Assembly (NCBI RefSeq): GCF_003626645.1
Contig: NZ_RBAM01000002.1
Location: 124,001-188,000, forward strand
Source of the DNA: Streptomyces klenkii
GTDB taxonomy: Bacteria; Actinomycetota; Actinomycetes; Streptomycetales; Streptomycetaceae
DNA length: 64,000 nt
Reading direction: 5' to 3'
A model generated the notes under the pieces. It was not told the origin of the DNA. It did no database searches and saw only the letters and a program-made list of their open reading frames with translations. Positions 8,837 through 15,529 of this stretch are shown piece after piece. The stretch's first letter is position 1. The number at the start of each line of letters is the position of its first letter. Both the position numbers and the translations under genes were made by a program.

Positions 8837-11455
8837 GTGAGCGAAAAGGCAGCGGGTGCGGCGGGCGGTTCGGCGCAGGGATCGCGCGCCGCCGAGATGT
8901 GGCAGAACAACCCGCCCGGATCCCTCTACGACTACATCCGCGTCGCCTCCTTCTCCCTCGGGCCCGACGGGCGGATCGAGCAGTGGAGCGAGCGCGCGGC
9001 CGAGCTCTTCGGGATAACGGCCCGGCACGCCGTCGGCAAGGACCCGCTGGAGGTGCTGGCCCCGGCCGGAGCGCCCGGCCGCCCGCAGCCCGCCGCGCCC
9101 TTCCTCGGCGAAGGCGGCCTCGACGGCCGCGAGTGGACGGGCCTGATCCCGTATCAGCGCAGCGGCGACGGCCGCCCCTACGACGGCGGGCAGGCTCCGG
9201 GCGAGCTGCCTGACGGGCAGTCCGGCCTCGCCGAGATCTACGTGATGCCGACGCAGAACGAGCGCGGGGAGCGCGCCGCGCTCTGCGTCGCCGTCGACGT
9301 CCGGGCGCTGCGCGGAATAGAGACCGACATCGCGGCCTCCGAAGCCGTTTTCGGCCAATCTCCGCTGGGATTCTTCTTCTTCGGCACCGACCTCACGCTG
9401 CTGCGCGTCAACGAGAGCTTCGCCCAGGCCTTCGGCCGCCCCGCCGACTGGCACCGCGGCCGAACCCCGCACGACTTCCTGCCCCGCGGCGAGGCCGAGC
9501 GGCTCACCGCCGCCCTGCGCCAAGTCCTCGACTCCGGCAAGCCTGTGTCGGACATTCAGCTGGTCGGCCCCGTGCCCGGGCACAGCGAGCGCCGCCGCTG
9601 GTCGGTCTCGCTCTACCGGCTGCACAGCGGCAGCGGGCGCCCCATCGGCGTCGCCGCCCTCGCCACCGACGTCACCGGCCGCCGCCGCGCCGAGCGCGAG
9701 GCCGCCGGCGTCCGCCGCAACCTCGCCCTGCTCAACGAGGCCGGCGCACGCATCGGCAACTCCCTGGACCTGGAGACCACCGCCCGCGAGCTGCTGGACG
9801 TCGCCGTCCCCCAGTTCTGCGACCTCGCCTCCGTCGACCTCTACCAGGGCCTCCTCGCCGGCGACGAAGCCCCGCCCGGCCTCGCCGACGGCAGCGCCGA
9901 GCTGCGCCGCGTCGCGTACGCCAGCGCGGTCTCCGGCGCGCCCGTGGCCGGCGGCGAGAAGCCCGTCCAGGTCGGCGAGGTGCACCGCTACGCCTTCCAC
10001 TCGCCGTGCGCCGCCGCGCTGCGCACCGCGCAGGTGCAGGTCATTCCGCGGCGGGACGGTGAGGACGGGCCGGAGCTCGGCGCCGTCGTGCAGTCCACCC
10101 TCGCCGTGCCGATGGTCGCCCGCGACACGGTGGTCGGCCTCGCACAGTTCTCCCGTACGAAGGGCAGCGAGCCGTTCGGCGAACGGGACACGGCGCTCGC
10201 CGTCGAGCTGGCCGCCCGCGCCGCCGTCTGCATCGACAACGCCCGCCTCTACCGGCGCGAGCACGAACGCGCCGTCATCCTCCAGCGCAGCCTGCTGCCC
10301 CCCGGCGACCCCGAGGCCGCCGGCCTGGAGATCGCCTGCCGCTATCTGCCCGCCAACGCCGCCACCGAGGTCGGCGGCGATTGGTTCGACGTCATCGAGC
10401 TGCCCGGGCACCGCACGGCCCTGGTCGTCGGCGACGTCATGGGCCGCGGCCTGCGCGCGGCCGTCGCCATGGGCGAGCTGCGCACCGCCGTCCGCACCCT
10501 GGCCATGCTCGACCTGGAGCCGGCGGAGGTCCTCTCCGCCCTTGACGAGATCGCCCACGGCCTCGGCCGCCCCGGCGGCGGCCAGTCCTCCACGCGCGGC
10601 GTACGGGGCGGGGTGCGGGCCGCCGACCTCTCCGAGGTCTACCTGGCCACCTGCGTCTACGCCGTCTACGACCCCGTCACCCGGCGCTGCACCATCGCCA
10701 ACGCCGGCCACCTGCCGCCCGTCCTCGTCGAGGCCGGCCGCCCCGCCGAACTGCTCGACGTCCAGCCCGGCATGCCGCTCGGCGTCGGCGGGGAGCTCTT
10801 CGAGGAGACCGTCGTCGAGCTGCCGGACGGCGCCCTCCTGGCGCTCTACACGGACGGCCTCGTCGAATCCCGCGACCACGCCCTGGACGAGGGCCTGGAG
10901 GCCTTCCGCGAGGCCCTCACGGGCCCCTCCCGCCCCCTGGAGGAGGTCTGCGAGCACGTCCTCGGCGCGCTCGACACCCACCACGGCGAGGACGACATCG
11001 CCCTCCTCATGGCCCGGCTGCGCGGCCTGCCCGACGACCACGTGGGCGACTGGACGCTCCCCGCCGAACCCCGCTCCGTCGCCCGCGCCCGCGAGCTGGC
11101 CCGCGAGCAGCTCCCGCAGTGGGGTCTGGACAACCTCGTCGACACGACCGAACTCCTCGTGAGCGAGCTCGTCACCAACGCCCTCCGCTACGGCGAGGGC
11201 GAGATCCGCCTGCGGCTGCTGCTGGACCGCACCCTGGTCTGCGAGGTCTGGGACGGCGGCCTCGTCCAGCCCCGGCGGCGGCGCGCCCGCGACACCGACG
11301 AGGGCGGGCGCGGCCTGCAACTCGTCGGCATGCTCAGCGCGGCGTGGGGCAGCCGCCGGACCCCCCACGGCAAGACCGTCTGGTTCGAGCTGGCCCTGCC
11401 GGACGGGGAGTTCCCGGCACCGGACGCGGTGGAGGCCCTGCTGAGCCTGTACTGA
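8837..11455 (+). CDS. PAS-PAS-GAF-SpoIIE-HATPase serine phosphatase/kinase
   Basis: An 872-residue multidomain regulator: PAS (about 22-140), PAS (170-285), GAF (295-471), SpoIIE/PP2C phosphatase (475-728) and an RsbW-like HATPase (738-865). The phosphatase core retains GGDWFDV, GDVMGRGLRAA, YTDGLVE and EDDIALL, the metal-binding acidic residues. The ATPase part has SELVTNALRY, DEGGRGLQLVG and GKTVWFELALP. Such proteins dephosphorylate and phosphorylate anti-sigma antagonists in response to sensed signals. GTG 8837 has GGAGGGG upstream. No membrane segment is visible, so it is cytoplasmic. Confidence 0.94.
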   Translation: MSEKAAGAAGGSAQGSRAAEMWQNNPPGSLYDYIRVASFSLGPDGRIEQWSERAAELFGITARHAVGKDPLEVLAPAGAPGRPQPAAPFLGEGGLDGREWTGLIPYQRSGDGRPYDGGQAPGELPDGQSGLAEIYVMPTQNERGERAALCVAVDVRALRGIETDIAASEAVFGQSPLGFFFFGTDLTLLRVNESFAQAFGRPADWHRGRTPHDFLPRGEAERLTAALRQVLDSGKPVSDIQLVGPVPGHSERRRWSVSLYRLHSGSGRPIGVAALATDVTGRRRAEREAAGVRRNLALLNEAGARIGNSLDLETTARELLDVAVPQFCDLASVDLYQGLLAGDEAPPGLADGSAELRRVAYASAVSGAPVAGGEKPVQVGEVHRYAFHSPCAAALRTAQVQVIPRRDGEDGPELGAVVQSTLAVPMVARDTVVGLAQFSRTKGSEPFGERDTALAVELAARAAVCIDNARLYRREHERAVILQRSLLPPGDPEAAGLEIACRYLPANAATEVGGDWFDVIELPGHRTALVVGDVMGRGLRAAVAMGELRTAVRTLAMLDLEPAEVLSALDEIAHGLGRPGGGQSSTRGVRGGVRAADLSEVYLATCVYAVYDPVTRRCTIANAGHLPPVLVEAGRPAELLDVQPGMPLGVGGELFEETVVELPDGALLALYTDGLVESRDHALDEGLEAFREALTGPSRPLEEVCEHVLGALDTHHGEDDIALLMARLRGLPDDHVGDWTLPAEPRSVARARELAREQLPQWGLDNLVDTTELLVSELVTNALRYGEGEIRLRLLLDRTLVCEVWDGGLVQPRRRRARDTDEGGRGLQLVGMLSAAWGSRRTPHGKTVWFELALPDGEFPAPDAVEALLSLY

Positions 11456-11460
11456 TGCCG

Positions 11461-11970
11461 TTACGCGCGGGGCAGCGCCAGGAGCAGTACGTCGTGCGGG
11501 TCGGCGCCCGGCCACGGCCGAGTCTCGCCGGTCTTCTCGTAGCCCCACGAGCGGTAGGCGGCCTGCGCGGCGGTGTTGTCCCGGTGGACGTCGAGGGTGA
11601 CGAGGGCCATGCGGCCGGCCGCATGGCCGCCGACGACGGTGTCGTGCAGTGCACGTCCGACGCCGCGCCGGCGCCACGGGGCGCGTACGGCGAGTTCCAT
11701 CAGCTTGAAGACCCCGGGATCCGTACGGAGCGGGTAGCCGTACGCGATGCCGACCGGCTCGCCCTCACCTGTACGGGCGAGGGCACCGCGGAACCCCGGC
11801 TCGCGGGTCCGGACGGGAAACCGCCGGAACATGGCCGCGACGCCGTCCTCGGTCTCGAAGTACGGCGGCCCGGCGAACACCTCCGCGTAGACCAGCCGGA
11901 ACGCCTCCGCCGCTTCCGCGGCGGCGGGTCCGTCCAGCCGCTGGACGCTGACGGGTCCGTACGGGGTCAC
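11461..11970 (-). CDS. GNAT-family N-acetyltransferase
   Basis: A 169-residue acetyltransferase-fold protein beginning with GTG 11970. The acetyl-CoA-binding segment MELAVRAPWRRRGVGRALHD contains the R/Q-x-x-G-x-G/A pattern. The following LVTLDVHRDNTAAQAAYRSWGYEKTG is a standard GNAT beta6-alpha4 region. The substrate is unknown. It converges on the phosphatase gene, only 5 bp separating the stop codons. Confidence 0.9.
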   Translation of the reverse strand: MTPYGPVSVQRLDGPAAAEAAEAFRLVYAEVFAGPPYFETEDGVAAMFRRFPVRTREPGFRGALARTGEGEPVGIAYGYPLRTDPGVFKLMELAVRAPWRRRGVGRALHDTVVGGHAAGRMALVTLDVHRDNTAAQAAYRSWGYEKTGETRPWPGADPHDVLLLALPRA

Positions 11971-11991
11971 CCTACGAGCGTCGCACGCGGC

Positions 11992-12507
11992 TCAGCCCAA
12001 CGGCAGCCGGGCCCAGACCAGGGTCCCTTCGGTGGTGGGGCCGCTCTTGCTGATGCCCCAGTCGCCGCCGCATTCGTGGATGACGGCGGCGAGGAGTAGC
12101 AGCGCGCGCTTGCGGTAGGTGGTGCAGCGGGCGGCGTCGCGGGGGTCGGAGTGTGCGTGGTGGGCGTCCCAGTTGACGATCCGGACCGCGCCGTCGCACC
12201 AGCGGATCGAGTGGTAGAGATCCTGTCCGGGTGCGAACTGCGTCGCGCAGGCGACGAGTTCTCCGGCTGCGGAGAGGGCGGTTTCTTCGATCGCGGTGAG
12301 TCCGTGGGCGCGCAGGACGCTGCGGGTGGTGGTCCGTACGACGGTGGCGGAGAGGGGGTCGCCGGGGACGGTGAAGCTGTAGGAGAGCGCGGAGGGGTCG
12401 GAGGAGCGGGGCTTGTAGGCGGGGCGCTGGGTGGTGGCGAGGGTGGAGGGGTTGACGGGGAGTGGGGTGATGAGGGGGCAGAGGGTGTCGGTGTCGGTGG
12501 AGGGCAT
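11992..12507 (-). CDS. Degenerate HATPase-like protein of a WhiJ/AbaA-type locus
   Basis: The 171-residue product starts at ATG 12507 with GGAG 7 nt upstream. The fold pattern of RsbW-like ATPases can be followed: VRTTTRSVLRAHGL, EETALSAAGELVACATQF in place of the N box, and GDWGISKSG then GTLVWARLPLG at the end. The Asn of the N box and the glycine-rich lid are weak or missing, so ATP binding is doubtful. It is divergent from the XRE regulator at 12751. Such trios (HATPase, XRE, small acidic protein) are characteristic of whiJ-like and abaA-like loci in Streptomyces. Confidence 0.8.
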   Translation of the reverse strand: MPSTDTDTLCPLITPLPVNPSTLATTQRPAYKPRSSDPSALSYSFTVPGDPLSATVVRTTTRSVLRAHGLTAIEETALSAAGELVACATQFAPGQDLYHSIRWCDGAVRIVNWDAHHAHSDPRDAARCTTYRKRALLLLAAVIHECGGDWGISKSGPTTEGTLVWARLPLG

Positions 12508-12750
12508 GCGGCGGCTCCGGGTGGTGGGTGGTGAGTTCCGCGGTACGGCGCCCAGCCGGTGGCCTGTCTCAGGGCAGGGGTCAGAGCCGCCCGTACGATG
12601 CGCTTCCGGCTGCGCCGTGCTGTCCGGTGTGACACCGAAGCTAGCCACGTACTGACACGTGTGCCACGTCTTGTGTGGCTATTGCCTCGATCGAGTGAAG
12701 TGTGGCCAGCGCTTTATGAACGGGCCATCCAGAGGCGGTAGGAAGGGCGC
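12508..12750. promoter_or_regulatory. Divergent promoter region, HATPase-like / XRE genes
   Basis: A 243-bp shared upstream region. Near 12640-12690 several CACGT and GTGTGGC words cluster, a plausible binding area for the XRE protein. No exact palindrome longer than 6 bp per arm was found by eye. Confidence 0.3.
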
Positions 12751-13602
12751 ATGCCACCCAGGACAACACCCACGGAACGCCAGAAACGGCTCGGCGCCGA
12801 GCTGCGCAAGATGCGCTTAGCCGCAGGGGTTACGACAGACCACGCCGCCGGGCTGCTCGGCATCGACCGCACGAAGATCTCCAACATCGAGTCCGGCGTA
12901 CGCATCATCACGCCCGACCGACTCCGGACCTTGGCTTGCCACTACGCGTGTGCCGACGGGGATTACATCGAGGCTCTGGCCGCGATGGCCCAGAAGCGCG
13001 AGCGCGGCTGGTGGGAACAGTTCCGGGGGACGCTGCCCGTAGGGCTGTTGGACATCGCGGAGTTGGAGTGGAATGCGGTCCGGCTGCACACCACTCAGGT
13101 GATGCACCTTCCCGGGCTTCTCCAGACGGAGGAGTATGCCCGAGCGATCTTCGGTGGTGTGCTTCCGGCCCTACCTCGACTGGAAGTTGAGCTCCGGGTT
13201 GCGCACCGGATGCAGCGTCAGCAAGTCCTCGACGGGGCCGCGCCTCTGCAATACACAGGATTCATCCATGAGGCTGCCCTGCGTATGCAGTTCGGCGGCA
13301 GTGTGGTGATGCGGGAGGAGCTCGAACATCTTCTGCTCATGTCCGAGCGCGAGAACATCGTGCTGCGGGTAGTACCTGTGGAGACCGGGGTGTTTCCCGG
13401 TGCAGGGAACGCGATGACGTATGCCGAAGGACCGGTGACGCAGCTCGACACCATTCTGCTTGACGCGGTCGGCGGACCGATCTTTCTGTCTGTGGAATCA
13501 CAGATCGCCCGGTACAGGGCCCACCTGGACTGGATGGAGCAGGCAGCCCTCGGCGTAGAGCAATCACGTGACTTCATCCACGGAATCGCATCCGACCTCT
13601 GA
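12751..13602 (+). CDS. XRE-family regulator with DUF5753 (WhiJ-like)
   Basis: A 283-residue DNA-binding protein. Residues about 11-67 are a helix-turn-helix of the XRE class (LGAELRKMRLAAGVTTDHAA, GIDRTKISNIESGVR). Residues about 95-275 are the DUF5753 sensory domain (FRGTLPVGLLDIAELEWNA, MHLPGLLQTEEYARAIF, VVPVETGVFPG). It ends HGIASDL. The start ATG 12751 follows AGGAAGGG. The small partner gene begins 12 bp after its stop, so the two are co-transcribed. The family controls development or acts with its partner as a repressor module; the precise target is unknown. Confidence 0.93.
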   Translation: MPPRTTPTERQKRLGAELRKMRLAAGVTTDHAAGLLGIDRTKISNIESGVRIITPDRLRTLACHYACADGDYIEALAAMAQKRERGWWEQFRGTLPVGLLDIAELEWNAVRLHTTQVMHLPGLLQTEEYARAIFGGVLPALPRLEVELRVAHRMQRQQVLDGAAPLQYTGFIHEAALRMQFGGSVVMREELEHLLLMSERENIVLRVVPVETGVFPGAGNAMTYAEGPVTQLDTILLDAVGGPIFLSVESQIARYRAHLDWMEQAALGVEQSRDFIHGIASDL

Positions 13603-13614
13603 AGGAAGGCGACC

Positions 13615-13806
13615 ATGTCGTACATCCGCTGGGAAGACCCGTTCTGCGGTGACAGCAGCAACTGCTTCCGAATAGGCACCGACGCCGCGGGCAACGCCTA
13701 CATCGCTGTCAGCGGCGCCGAGGACCAGTACGTCACCGACACCCGCGCGGCACTCGGCGCGTTGATCCGTGACATCAAGGCGGGCAAGGCGGACCACTTG
13801 CTCTGA
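13615..13806 (+). CDS. Small acidic partner protein of the XRE regulator, copy 1
   Basis: A 63-residue protein behind AAGGAAGG, 12 bp after the XRE gene. Key features are Trp6, PFCG, SNCFRIGTD, NAYIAVSG, YVTDTRAAL and the C-terminal IRDIKAGKADHLL. In size, position and the order W - S-NC - V - D-R/S the protein parallels DUF397, the usual small partner of WhiJ-type regulators, but the sequence is different enough that I do not assign that family firmly. A second copy is encoded at 14785-14994. Its likely role is to bind and modulate the XRE protein. Confidence 0.85.
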   Translation: MSYIRWEDPFCGDSSNCFRIGTDAAGNAYIAVSGAEDQYVTDTRAALGALIRDIKAGKADHLL

Positions 13807-13938
13807 CGGGGTGGCTGGGGTCAAGACAGGCTGGCAGCGGGGGGAGGGTGGGGGGCTTGCGGTTCTCGGGTGTCCGACGCCCGGTGGGTTGCTGGGCGCC
13901 GTACTCCTGCCGTCACAGATGCGGGCGCGTAAGGAGAC

Positions 13939-13966
13939 CTCCCCATCAGCCTGGGCTGATGGGGAG
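13939..13966 (+). terminator. Perfect hairpin inside the left arm of the inverted-repeat element
   Basis: CTCCCCATCAG-cctggg-CTGATGGGGAG, an 11-bp stem with a 6-nt loop, lies 133 bp after the first small gene. It could end the XRE operon, but no T-run follows. The equivalent place in the right arm has lost this hairpin. Confidence 0.4.
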
Positions 13967-14120
13967 CGGGCTGCTGCCGCGATGTGGTTTCTCCCGTCGT
14001 GGGCGTTCCACTAGGCGCGCCACCGTCGTGGCTGAGCGGCCGGGTGGAAGGTGGAGTGTGGCTGGTGAGACGCGGACGGTCGGGGGGGGGGCGAGGTGGG
14101 CGGCTGACGCTCTCGGGTCA

Positions 14121-14440
14121 CTTGTATGCCGCGTACGGCCGCCGGGCCGGGTGACTTCCTGCCCGGGAAGGCCAGCGAGGCTCGTGAGGCGCGGACTGCC
14201 CGGTGGGGTCTGTGAGGCGCACCGACTGCATTCCCCGCGCACTTCTCCGCCGCGTACGGCCGCGGAGCGGGTGGCTTTCGGCCCGCAACGGCCACCCACC
14301 ACCACCCGCAGCCGGTAGTGGGGCGGCGGAGGCACGGGCTGCCCGCTGGGGCTGGTGAGGCGCACCCACTGCACTGCCCGCGCGCTTCTACGCCGCGCAG
14401 CTCGGCCCCGCTGGTGGATTTCCGCGCCGAGAGGGCACCA
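14121..14440 (+). repeat. Three diverged direct repeats in the centre of the inverted-repeat element
   Basis: A module running from a CTTCT/CTTGT start through GCCGCG to a GGTGGCTTTC-GCCCG-like end recurs starting at 14121, 14242 and 14385. The spacings are 121 and 143 bp, and the longer interval contains an extra CCACC-rich segment. Each is followed by a GTGAGGCGCAC/GACTGC-type linker. Confidence 0.6.
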
Positions 14441-14742
14441 GCCCCCACCATCCGCACTCGGCCGCTCAGCCACGACGGTGACGAGCTGAGCGAATGCGCC
14501 CACGACGGGCCAAGCCACATCGCGGCAGCAGCCCGCTCCCCCTCAGCCCAACCGCATGCGCAAGGTCTCCTCACGCTCGTGCATCCGCGACGGCAGGAGT
14601 ACGGCGGCCAACTGCCCACCGAGCGACGGACACCCGACGTGCCCGCACCCCCCACCCCTCCCCCTGCTGCCAGCCTGTCTTGACCCGCGTCCAGACGGCG
14701 CGGCTCTTGAAAGCGCAGTGGTACCCGCACGGACAGGGTATG

Positions 14743-14772
14743 TACCTCCGCGGAATCGCATCCGAGCTTTAG
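14743..14772 (+). pseudogene. Remnant of a second XRE-regulator gene (3' end only)
   Basis: The ten codons before the TAG at 14770 read YLRGIASEL, matching the HGIASDL end of the XRE protein at 12751, and the DNA GGAATCGCATCCGA is identical in both places. The same short gap and ribosome site then lead into the second small gene. Upstream of 14743 the match is lost. A duplicated XRE-partner pair therefore seems to have lost nearly all of its second XRE gene, with the inverted-repeat element now in its place. Confidence 0.65.
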
Positions 14773-14784
14773 AGGAGGGCAGCT

Positions 14785-14994
14785 GTGTCTCACATCAGCT
14801 GGGAAGAGCCGTTCTGCGGCGCAGGAAACAACTGCTTCCGAATAGGCACCGACCCCGACGGCAACGCCTACATCGCCGTCACCGGCTCCGAGGACCACTA
14901 CGTCACCGACACCCGCGATGCCCTGCGCGCGCTGATCCGTGACATCAAGGCCGGCAAGGCCGACCACCTGCTAGGGCTAGGGGACGCGGGGTAG
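14785..14994 (+). CDS. Small acidic partner protein, copy 2
   Basis: A 69-residue paralogue of the protein at 13615. PFCG, NNCFRIGTD, GNAYIAV, YVTDTR and the block LIRDIKAGKADHLL are conserved, and the C-terminus is six residues longer (GLGDAG). It starts at GTG 14785 with GAGGAGGG upstream. Its own regulator is missing, apart from the remnant before it, so it may act on the intact XRE protein upstream or on a regulator elsewhere. Confidence 0.85.
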   Translation: MSHISWEEPFCGAGNNCFRIGTDPDGNAYIAVTGSEDHYVTDTRDALRALIRDIKAGKADHLLGLGDAG

Positions 14995-15020
14995 GGACCC
15001 CCCGCGCCCCCGGCTGCGGT

Positions 15021-15332
15021 TTACCAGCTCCAGTAGCCGTGCGAGATCCAGCCGGACGCGCCGGTGTTCACGTCGTAGACCTTGTCCCACTGGCCGTCGC
15101 CCGAGACGTCACGGTGTGCCAGGCGGTGGTTGCTGTAGCAGAGCCCGACGACCGAGCTGGACGTGCTCGCGGCGGCGCGGATGCGCACGCCCTCGCCCGT
15201 GCAGTGGCCGTAGACGTCGTCGGCGTATGCCGGCGCCGCCAGAGCCGCGCCGCCGAGCGTGGCGGCGACCAGCAGGCCCGCCACCGCACCGGCACGCTTG
15301 CCCGCGCTCTTCCCCCGAATTACAGAATTCAC
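15021..15332 (-). CDS. Small secreted SH3-domain protein
   Basis: A 103-residue exported protein. GTG 15332 follows GAGGAG. Residues 1-37 are a signal peptide: a basic head (RGKSAGKRAG), a hydrophobic core (VAGLLVAATLGGAALA), and cleavage near APAYA-DD. The mature part is one bacterial SH3 domain (VRIRAAASTSSSVVGLCYSN, ending GWISHGYWSW) with two cysteines that probably form a disulphide. It probably binds cell-wall glycan or peptide. Its leader contains an exceptional hairpin. Confidence 0.88.
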   Translation of the reverse strand: MNSVIRGKSAGKRAGAVAGLLVAATLGGAALAAPAYADDVYGHCTGEGVRIRAAASTSSSVVGLCYSNHRLAHRDVSGDGQWDKVYDVNTGASGWISHGYWSW

Positions 15333-15352
15333 TTGTTGCTCCTCAAACGATG

Positions 15353-15390
15353 GTCTCGCCGAGTCCCGATGATCTTGGACTCGGCGAGAC
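15353..15390 (-). promoter_or_regulatory. 14-bp inverted repeat in the SH3-protein leader
   Basis: Arms 15353-15366 and 15377-15390 are perfectly complementary around a 10-nt centre, 20 nt upstream of the start codon at 15332 and directly before the ribosome site (minus strand). It may be an RNA hairpin controlling translation or stability, or a DNA operator. Confidence 0.55.
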
Positions 15391-15411
15391 GGGAACCTAT
15401 CAGCGGAATGA

Positions 15412-15442
15412 TCTTGAAAAGGGTCCTGACGTCATTTCAAGA
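15412..15442 (-). promoter_or_regulatory. Widely spaced palindrome in the SH3-gene promoter area
   Basis: TCTTGAAA and TTTCAAGA form perfect 8-bp arms 15 nt apart, with GACGTC between them. It is located about 80-110 bp upstream of the gene, where a regulator would bind. Confidence 0.45.
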
Positions 15443-15529
15443 CATGTCCATGACTGATCGGTGACAGTCCCCCCGGAGCCCCGCCCCCCGCCCCCGCCCC
15501 AGCCCCCCGGGGCCCCACCCCCCACCCCC

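Larger units (their letters stand above)
13818..14688. repeat. 871-bp inverted-repeat element between duplicated genes
   Basis: The ends are a perfect 21-bp inverted repeat (13818-13838 and 14668-14688; the left one reads GTCAAGACAGGCTGGCAGC after two more G). Homology between the arms continues inward imperfectly for about 230-255 bp (13818 to about 14045-14075, against about 14420-14457 to 14688). It includes long matching blocks such as CCGTACTCCTGCCGTC and GCTGCTGCCGCGATGTGG. The middle holds three diverged direct repeats. Open frames exist on both strands but none resembles a transposase or any known protein. It may be a MITE-like element, a decayed mobile element, or an inverted duplication of an intergenic sequence. 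No clear target duplication is seen. Confidence 0.8.

Noticed and set aside
8240..11677. Minus-strand open frame of more than 1100 codons
   Set aside because: It is antisense to the phosphatase and HATPase genes, has no family features and arises from the strong third-position GC bias.
13818..14688. An intact insertion sequence
   Set aside because: Despite inverted ends there is no frame with transposase motifs on either strand and no visible target duplication.
14011..14967. Minus-strand 318-codon frame across the inverted-repeat element
   Set aside because: It runs through both arms, the direct repeats and the second small gene, gives Ala/Arg/Gly/Pro-rich sequence without recognisable domain and has no good ribosome site. 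The symmetric arms explain its length.
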